Assembly (NCBI GenBank): GCA_016719785.1
Contig: JADJYJ010000004.1
Coordinates: forward strand, 62,001-126,000
Source: Candidatus Amarolinea dominans
GTDB taxonomy: Bacteria; Chloroflexota; Anaerolineae; SSC4; Amarolineaceae
Direction of reading: 5' to 3'
DNA: 64,000 bases
The translations under genes and the position numbers were made by a program. Position 1 is the stretch's first letter. Every line of letters starts with the position of its first letter. The notes beneath the pieces are model-generated. The model was not told the origin of the DNA. It was given only the letters and a program-made list of their open reading frames with translations, and ran no database searches. Below, piece after piece: positions 58,408 to 64,000 of the stretch.

Positions 58408-59682
58408 TCAATCGGCCGTTGGTGGGCCGGCAATCGCGAGGGCGTGCTGGGCGGGGTCAAGGAAACGCCGCACGGCCGCCTGCAACTGCGCGGCGGTTAG
58501 TTGATTGATGAACGTGGGGTAGTGCTTGAGAAAGTCCAACCCCAGGTTGAAGTGCTCCATGTCAGAAATGGTATCGGCCACGCCCTGGTTTGTTTCCAAG
58601 CGTAGGGGCACGATGCCGGTCATGAAGGCTTGGGAATCGGCCAGCTCTTCCTGCGGGATCGGCTCGTCGCGCAGGCGCACGATTTCTTCCAGCACGCTGC
58701 TGATGGTGCGCTCCACATTGGCCGGGTTGACGCCGGCCGCCGCCATCCACGCGCCGGGGCCTTCGCCGCTTTCCACCGCGCTGTACGCGTAGTAAGCCAG
58801 CCCTTGTTTCTCGCGCACATTCTCACCCAGGCGCCCCATCATGCCAAAGCGCCCCAGGATGGTGTTGGCCAGGGACACGGCGTAGTAATCGGGGTCGTCG
58901 CGTTGTGGTCCCAGCCAGCCCAGCACAATGTCGGTCTGTGTTTTGCCGGCAATGGGCACGCTGCGCCGGACGATGTCATTGGGCGCGGTGACCGGCGGCA
59001 AGCTGGCCGTGACCGGCGGGTGATGCCAGCCGCCCAGCAACTGCTCCAGTTGCGCCAGCAACTGGTCCGTTTGCACATCACCTACGACGACCAGCACGCC
59101 TCCGACCGGACCGTAGGTGCGGCGGTAGAAATCCACCATGTCCAGTCGCGTGATGCCGGTCACCGTCTCACGTTCGCCGGCCAGGCTGCGGCCATAGGGG
59201 TGATCGGCGCCGTACAGCAGTTGGTGGAAGGTCAGCGAGGCCATGCTGCGCGTGTCATTGTCACGTTCCTGCAGGCCCGTCAGCACCTGCCCGCGCACCT
59301 TGTCCACGTGCTCCTCCGGGAAGATGGGGTTGGTCAGCACATCGGTCATGATGTCGAGCAGCAGCGGCAGGTCTTCGCTCAGGCACTTGCCGCCGAAGTC
59401 GGTAATGTGACGACCGCTGCCCACGCCAAAGGATGCGCCCACGGCTTCCAGGCTCTCGTTGATGTCCGCAAAAGAGCGGTTGATGGTGCCCCGGCGCAGC
59501 ATCGAGGCGGTGAAGCTGGCCAGGCCGCTCTGGGCCGGCGTTTCCAGCAGCGAGCCGCCGCGCAGATAGCCGCTGAGGACCAGCGATGGGTTGGTATGAT
59601 TCTCATGCACCAGCACTACCAGTCCATTGCTGATCTGCTGCCGGACGATGGATGTTGAGTCAGGGACGGCTAGTTTGTTCAT
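58408..59682 (-). CDS. M16 peptidase-like protein without zinc site
   Basis: This encodes 424 residues of the M16 fold (QQISNGLVVLVHENH, VRGQVLTGLQE, GPVGGVLVVVGD). At the position of HxxEH the sequence reads FTASM, so metal ligands are absent. It is probably the non-catalytic half of a heterodimer, as in MPP-alpha. Third of three adjacent M16 genes. ATG 59682 gives the normal N-terminus. Confidence 0.92.
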   Translation of the reverse strand: MNKLAVPDSTSIVRQQISNGLVVLVHENHTNPSLVLSGYLRGGSLLETPAQSGLASFTASMLRRGTINRSFADINESLEAVGASFGVGSGRHITDFGGKCLSEDLPLLLDIMTDVLTNPIFPEEHVDKVRGQVLTGLQERDNDTRSMASLTFHQLLYGADHPYGRSLAGERETVTGITRLDMVDFYRRTYGPVGGVLVVVGDVQTDQLLAQLEQLLGGWHHPPVTASLPPVTAPNDIVRRSVPIAGKTQTDIVLGWLGPQRDDPDYYAVSLANTILGRFGMMGRLGENVREKQGLAYYAYSAVESGEGPGAWMAAAGVNPANVERTISSVLEEIVRLRDEPIPQEELADSQAFMTGIVPLRLETNQGVADTISDMEHFNLGLDFLKHYPTFINQLTAAQLQAAVRRFLDPAQHALAIAGPPTAD

Positions 59683-59701
59683 AAGCGTTGTTTTGGTTTC
59701 C

Positions 59702-60988
59702 TCATGTCGGCAGCGCATCTGGAATGAAAATGCCGATCGTGCGCTGGTCCGCCTGCAAATAGGTGGCCGCGACCCGCTGCACAGCGGCCGGGGTGACAGC
59801 CGCCAGGCGCGCCAGGTAGCCTTCGAGCCAGTCCTGGGAAGCGACCACTTCGCTGAAGCCGAGCCAGTAAGCCTGGTCGGTGACGCTTTCGACGCCATAG
59901 ACGAACTCGGCCTGCGTCTGCTTAATCGCTTTGGCCACCTCGGCCTGGCTGACCGGTCCGTCCACCATGCGTTGCACCTCGGCCAGCAGCGCCGCTTCGA
60001 CCTCCGCGGGGGCGGTTGGGGCCTGCACCGTGGCGCTCACACTGTAAAGGAACGGCGCGACGGTGGGAATCAACTGCGAGCCGGCAGCAGCCGCCAGGCC
60101 CGTTTCCACCAGGGCGCGGTAGAGGCGCGAACTGCGACTCGGTTCGTCTTCGGCAAACATGCTCATGGCATGGGCGCCCCCCAGAATGGTGTCCATGACC
60201 ACCAGCGGGAAATGGTCAGGATGCATGGCGCCCGGCACATGGTAAGCAATCTCGATGTAGACGGTGTCGCCCGGCCCGCGGCGGATCACGCGGCGCTCAC
60301 CGGCCTGGGGTGGCTCCTGACTGCGCTCCGGTGGCAGCGCCGGCCCGGCTTCGATCTGACCGAAACAGGCGGCGATCCGTTCCGCAACCTCTGGGGCGTC
60401 GAAGGGGCCGACCACGACGACCACGGCATTGCGCGGCGTGTAGTGGCGCCGGTAGTGGTCGTAGAGGTCAGCGCGTGTCATCTGCTCCAGATCACATTGC
60501 CAGCCAATGGTGCCATGATGATAGCCATGCACCTTGAACGCGGCCGCCCTGATCTCCTCATCCAGCAGGAACTGCGGCTCGTTCTCCGCGCCCTGCCGTT
60601 CAGAGATGATGACGGTGCGTTCGCTGTCAACCTCTGCCGGCTCGAAACGGCTGTTGCACAGGCGGTCGGCTTCGATCTGCAGGGCCAGCTCGAAATGTTC
60701 CGCCGGCACGGTCTGGTAGTAGGTGGTGAAGTCAATCCAGGTCATTGCGTTGCGCACACCGCCGACGCGCGCGACCTGGCGATCGGCTTCAGCGGGCGGG
60801 AAGGCCTCGGTGCCCTTGAAGAGCATGTGCTCCACCCAATGTGAGGCGCCGGTGATGCCAGGCACTTCCAGCCGGCTGCCCACGCGATACCACAACCAGA
60901 CACTGGCCACCGGTGCGGTATGCACCGGCTTGACCAGGATCGTCAGCCCGTTACTCAGCGTAGTTCTGAACAGGTCTTGGGTAAACAT
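59702..60988 (-). CDS. M16 zinc peptidase
   Basis: This encodes 428 residues with HWVEH (HxxEH; His50, Glu53, His54) and the downstream Glu region (ERTVIISER). The catalytic motif is complete. It starts at 60988, sharing one base with the previous stop (TGATG). It is paralogous to the next-upstream gene and likely partners with the zinc-less member. Confidence 0.94.
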   Translation of the reverse strand: MFTQDLFRTTLSNGLTILVKPVHTAPVASVWLWYRVGSRLEVPGITGASHWVEHMLFKGTEAFPPAEADRQVARVGGVRNAMTWIDFTTYYQTVPAEHFELALQIEADRLCNSRFEPAEVDSERTVIISERQGAENEPQFLLDEEIRAAAFKVHGYHHGTIGWQCDLEQMTRADLYDHYRRHYTPRNAVVVVVGPFDAPEVAERIAACFGQIEAGPALPPERSQEPPQAGERRVIRRGPGDTVYIEIAYHVPGAMHPDHFPLVVMDTILGGAHAMSMFAEDEPSRSSRLYRALVETGLAAAAGSQLIPTVAPFLYSVSATVQAPTAPAEVEAALLAEVQRMVDGPVSQAEVAKAIKQTQAEFVYGVESVTDQAYWLGFSEVVASQDWLEGYLARLAAVTPAAVQRVAATYLQADQRTIGIFIPDALPT

Positions 60989-62277
60989 CAGTGGGCCGCC
61001 TGACGTGGCAGGTAGTGTCCTGCCGTACACTGGTCACGCCGCAAATAGTGCGCCGCCACACGGCGCACCTCCTCCACCGTCACCCGGCTGACCTGGTCAA
61101 GGTAGGTGCTGAGCCAGGCGGACGAAGCGACCACCGCGCTGAAGCCCAGCCAGTAGGCCTGCTGGGTGATGCTCTCGCTGCCATAAGCGAACTGCGCCCG
61201 CGCCTGCTTGATCGCCTTCTCCACTTCACTGGTGGTGAAATGACCCGCGGCCGCCTCGTCTACCAGCGCCCACAGCGCATCTTCCACCGCGGCAACGGCT
61301 TGCCCGGCGCGCACCGTGGCATAGAAACTGAACAGATGCGGGTCGAGGCTGGGCCGTATGTAGGAACCGGCGCCAGCGGCCAGCCCGGAATCTACCAGGC
61401 GGCGATAGATGCGGGCGCTGCGCCCCAGCGGCTCACCGCCGAAGGCCGAGGGCGACTTGGCGCCGCTGAGAATGGCATCGAGCACGGTCAGCGCGAAGAA
61501 ATCGGGGTGCAGGGCCGTGGGCGCGCGGAAGGCGAGTTCGACATAGGCGACCGGGCTATCGCCCTCCACCGTGACGCGACGCATCCCGGTCTGCGCTGGC
61601 TCCTGGATGTCCATCAGCGGCACGGGCGCGGGCGCGGCCGGCGCAGGGCTGAACAATTCCGTGATGCGCGCCAGTTGTGCATCGCTGTCTACATCACCGA
61701 CGACGACGGCGATGGCGTTGTTGGGCGCGTAGAAGGTGCGGTAGTGCTGCCAGAGATCGTCGCGGGTCATGCTGGTCAGGTCGGCACGCGAGCCGAGGAC
61801 GGTGTGGCCGTAGGGGTGGGCGGAAAAGGCGGCCGCGTTCATGGCTTCATCGAGCAGAAAGCCCGGGCTGTTTTCGTGGCCGGCCCGTTCGGAGATGATG
61901 ATCGTGCGCTCGGCTTCGACATCCTCAGGCGCAAAGCGCGCGTTGAGCATGCGATCGGACTCCAGTTGCAGCGCCAGTTCGATGCGATCCGCAGGCAGGG
62001 TTTCAAAATAGGCGGTGAAATCGAGAGAGGTGAAGCCGTTACGCGTGCCGCCCTCGCGGGCCACCAACTTGTGGACCGCGCCGCTGGGGAAGCGTTCGGT
62101 GCCGCGAAAGAGCATGTGCTCCACCCAATGTGAGGCGCCGGTCAGGCCGGGGCGCTCGTTACGGCTGCCCACGCGGTACCAGACCCAAAGCGACGCCACG
62201 GGGGCGTGGTGCATTTCCTGGATCAGAATCTGTAACCCGTTGGCGAGGGTGTGACTGCTAAAATGATTTGTGGTCAT
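60988..62277 (-). CDS. M16 zinc peptidase
   Basis: This encodes 429 residues with HWVEH (His50, Glu53, His54), ERTIIISERAGHEN, AHPYGHTVLG and the usual C-terminal half. It has no signal peptide, so it probably acts in the cytoplasm on peptides, or is exported by another path. GGAAA precedes the ATG. First of the three-gene M16 set. Confidence 0.94.
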   Translation of the reverse strand: MTTNHFSSHTLANGLQILIQEMHHAPVASLWVWYRVGSRNERPGLTGASHWVEHMLFRGTERFPSGAVHKLVAREGGTRNGFTSLDFTAYFETLPADRIELALQLESDRMLNARFAPEDVEAERTIIISERAGHENSPGFLLDEAMNAAAFSAHPYGHTVLGSRADLTSMTRDDLWQHYRTFYAPNNAIAVVVGDVDSDAQLARITELFSPAPAAPAPVPLMDIQEPAQTGMRRVTVEGDSPVAYVELAFRAPTALHPDFFALTVLDAILSGAKSPSAFGGEPLGRSARIYRRLVDSGLAAGAGSYIRPSLDPHLFSFYATVRAGQAVAAVEDALWALVDEAAAGHFTTSEVEKAIKQARAQFAYGSESITQQAYWLGFSAVVASSAWLSTYLDQVSRVTVEEVRRVAAHYLRRDQCTAGHYLPRQAAH

Positions 62278-62295
62278 GCCATATTTCCGGTTGTA

Positions 62296-63297
62296 TCATG
62301 AAGCCGAACTTGTCTCCCGCAACTGGGCGGCCGCGCCAAAATCGCGCCACGTGATCTGTTCGCGCCACATGAAGAAGGCGCCCAGGGCTGTGATGGGGAA
62401 CCACAGCGCCACGTGCAGCACCAGGGTGTACGCGGCGGCAATCTCGCTAGGTACGTTGAAGGCACGCAGAACCGCGATGCCGGATGCGTCGAAGGTACCA
62501 ACATAGCCCGGTGCGGCCGGTAGTGTCGTAGCCAGGTTTACAATGCCGTTCATCAACATCAAAACGATGAAGGAAACCGAGAAGTTGAACGCGTGCATGA
62601 CGAACCAGTATTTGACTGTTTCGGCCAGCCAGATGACGATGGAGGTGGCGAAGATCATGAACACGTCGCGGCCGCGGCGCAATGACGACAGACCGAGCAT
62701 GAAGCGGTCGAATAACTCGCTGACGCGAGGGCGCAGGCGTTCGGGCAGGAACCGGTTGGCCACGAAATCATACAGCCGCCGCGTGCGTGTGGGCGACGCG
62801 GCCAGGACCATGAACACGGCCAGGGCCACGAAGAAGATGGCGCTGAAGAAGATGACGGGCTGCCGGAAGTCCTGCAGCATGGGCGCAAAGGGGAGTGAAA
62901 TGAAGACAAAGAGCAGCATCACCAGGCCATCGAACACGCGCTCGACGATGACCGTGGCCAGCGAGGCGCTCATGCTGATGCCCTCTTTGCGCTTGAGCAC
63001 ATACGAACGGATGATCTCGCCGGCGCGTGCGGGGTAGATGTTGTTACCCATGTAGCCGATGCAGACGATTGGGAACAGGCGCCCAAGCGGCACCGGTTTG
63101 AGCGGGCCGAGCATGTAGTGCCAGCGCCAGGTGCGCGCCCACACAGCCAAGAAATAGACCAGCACACCCGGAATCAACCAAACGTAACGCGCGGCCCGAA
63201 TGTCCTGCCAGGCTTCGGCCATGTCCAGCCCGCGCAGTGCCAGATAGAGAGAGACAACGCTTATCAAGACACCCAACCAGAACTGCCAGCGCTTCAA
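62296..63297 (-). CDS. Flippase-like membrane protein (AglD/MprF N-terminal type)
   Basis: This encodes 333 residues with about eight membrane helices and the family motifs (YMGNNIYPARAGEIIRSYVL, VERVFDGL, LPAAPGYVGTFD). The fold is like the lysylphosphatidylglycerol flippase or AglD-like family. The synthase domain is absent. A TTG at 63297 with GGAG 7 bases upstream is the start. Substrate unknown. Confidence 0.92.
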   Translation of the reverse strand: MKRWQFWLGVLISVVSLYLALRGLDMAEAWQDIRAARYVWLIPGVLVYFLAVWARTWRWHYMLGPLKPVPLGRLFPIVCIGYMGNNIYPARAGEIIRSYVLKRKEGISMSASLATVIVERVFDGLVMLLFVFISLPFAPMLQDFRQPVIFFSAIFFVALAVFMVLAASPTRTRRLYDFVANRFLPERLRPRVSELFDRFMLGLSSLRRGRDVFMIFATSIVIWLAETVKYWFVMHAFNFSVSFIVLMLMNGIVNLATTLPAAPGYVGTFDASGIAVLRAFNVPSEIAAAYTLVLHVALWFPITALGAFFMWREQITWRDFGAAAQLRETSSAS

Positions 63298-63343
63298 GGT
63301 TTTCTCCAGAATGTTGTTTCAAGCGATGTTTCGCGACAACGAA

Positions 63344-63380
63344 ACGGGCGGGTCAAGACCACCTGTCCCAACCCGCCCGT
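63344..63380. other. Stem-loop upstream of the flippase gene
   Basis: ACGGGCGGGT pairs with ACCCGCCCGT across a 17-base loop in the 232-base gap between the SWIM and flippase genes. A second GTTTCG/CGAAAC hairpin overlaps. There is only a weak T run on the minus strand, so terminator or regulatory function is open. Confidence 0.45.
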
Positions 63381-63529
63381 CATGAGCGAAGGACACAAGA
63401 GAGACGATCGCTTGTGCTGTGCGGTCGCCGATTGCCAGAGTAGATGCAGCGCGGCGCCGCTTGATTACATGCCGGCGCTGACGGGCCGGCGATGGCGGAA
63501 CATAAGCCGGGGGTGAGGAGAACCCGCGC

Positions 63530-63799
63530 TCAGGCGGTCACCGGCTCACCGGCCGGGGTCGGCAGCGGCGCCGGCATCAGGTACCCGGTGAAGATGGTTT
63601 CCAGCGCAATGACGTGACTACACAAACCCCAGTGCTGGAACGAACCGCAGTCACAGTTCCATGCCCCTTCGTTGTACCCCACCTGGTGTTCGCTGTGCTC
63701 ACCGTGAAAATTCACGCGCAGTAAGGCCACGTGTACGCGATCAGCCTCCTGTGCATACCGTTTGCCTTTTTCGATCTTACCGATCAAGCCTGAATCCAT
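63530..63799 (-). CDS. SWIM zinc-finger protein
   Basis: This encodes 89 residues with the SWIM motif CxCx8CxH (Cys49, Cys51, Cys60, His62). SWIM fingers bind nucleic acid or proteins, often with DNA repair or Swi2 helicases. No helicase is nearby. GGAGG is 7 bases before the ATG at 63799. Confidence 0.9.
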   Translation of the reverse strand: MDSGLIGKIEKGKRYAQEADRVHVALLRVNFHGEHSEHQVGYNEGAWNCDCGSFQHWGLCSHVIALETIFTGYLMPAPLPTPAGEPVTA

Positions 63800-63893
63800 C
63801 AAAGAGCCTCCTTGTCAAAGTGGTTTCGATAACTTCTGTATCTAAGCAAAAAAGGCGCCAGAGCGCAGACGCGCCCCAGTGCCTTCACAGGGT

Positions 63894-64000
63894 TTACGAG
63901 TACGGCTGATTGCCGCGGCCAGGAATTTCATAGCAGCGTCGTCCATCCTTCATCTGCACGGGGGGCCACGGTCTCTGCACGGGGGGCCTTATCGTCTCGA
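63894..64000 (-). CDS. Partial gene at the right edge
   Basis: A frame enters from the right edge and ends with TAA at 63894-63896. The visible 34 residues include RPPVQRPWPPVQMKDGRRCYEIPGRG in two shorter blocks around a direct repeat, with no stop. It lies 94 bases upstream of the SWIM gene on the same strand. The family cannot be told. Confidence 0.4.
   Translation of the reverse strand, partial: ETIRPPVQRPWPPVQMKDGRRCYEIPGRGNQPYS
63953..63988. repeat. Direct repeat of 15 bp
   Basis: TCTGCACGGGGGGCC occurs at 63953-63967 and 63974-63988, inside the partial gene, where it encodes PPVQRPWPPVQ. Confidence 0.8.

Overview
The window (about 60% G+C, no rRNA or tRNA seen) looks like a chromosomal contig of a Chloroflexota bacterium of the Anaerolineae/Caldilineae type, probably assembled from a metagenome. 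This is inferred from the style of the proteins: double zinc ribbons joined through one membrane helix and Thr/Pro-rich linkers to beta-propellers, a pantothenate cluster with a PanG-like reductase, G5/3D and LysM envelope proteins, and many short palindromic intergenic repeats. No marker gene settles the lineage. Three genes are split by single-base frameshifts that a one-base change in a short G/C run would repair, and one intergenic region is a run of about 50 G, so residual sequence errors are likely.

Region 1 (1-18.9 kb, all minus strand) is a surface/sensor block. It holds a Ser/Thr kinase with external vWA and SH3-like domains, several zinc-ribbon/one-helix proteins with SH3-like or PD40/WD40 parts, an SBBP-repeat secreted protein with a pre-peptidase C-terminal domain, a 13-fold LVIVD-repeat protein carrying a metalloprotease HEIGH motif, and smaller zinc-ribbon membrane proteins. 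A PIN-domain gene pair and a helical-repeat protein follow.

Region 2 (20.8-25.2 kb, plus) is a pantothenate/CoA operon, panD-panG-panB-panC-coaX. It is preceded by a promoter, a structured leader with an intrinsic terminator and a second long hairpin, so it is probably controlled by attenuation. Region 3 (25.2-34.4 kb, minus) has an enoyl-CoA hydratase-like gene, the oxidative pentose-phosphate genes gnd-zwf-rpiA, an ECF sigma/anti-sigma pair, small membrane proteins, a YedK/HMCES homologue, a left-handed beta-helix protein and a G5/3D cell-wall protein. The last is divergent from a LysM lipid- or wall-associated protein.

Region 4 (36.3-44.4 kb, minus) couples a BMP-type nucleoside/purine ABC importer with a fused FAD-less xanthine dehydrogenase. 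Region 5 (44.6-49.8 kb, minus) is a MacAB-like exporter with two paralogous adaptors, one lacking an in-frame 68-codon block. Region 6 (50.5-51.6 kb) is a nine-copy tandem array of a 113-124 bp hairpin-containing unit. Region 7 (51.6-54.9 kb, minus) is a ChbG deacetylase, BadF-type sugar kinase and GH4 glycosidase set, which looks like a PTS-independent chitobiose pathway. Region 8 (55-63.8 kb, minus) holds Lgt, a TlpA-like thioredoxin, a receiver-GAF-histidine kinase (frameshifted), AcpS, three M16 peptidases, a flippase-like membrane protein and a SWIM-finger protein.

The most unusual layer is non-coding: tandem and dispersed elements made of short perfect palindromes, some supplying stop codons of flanking genes, and a 21-bp palindrome found both between and inside genes.
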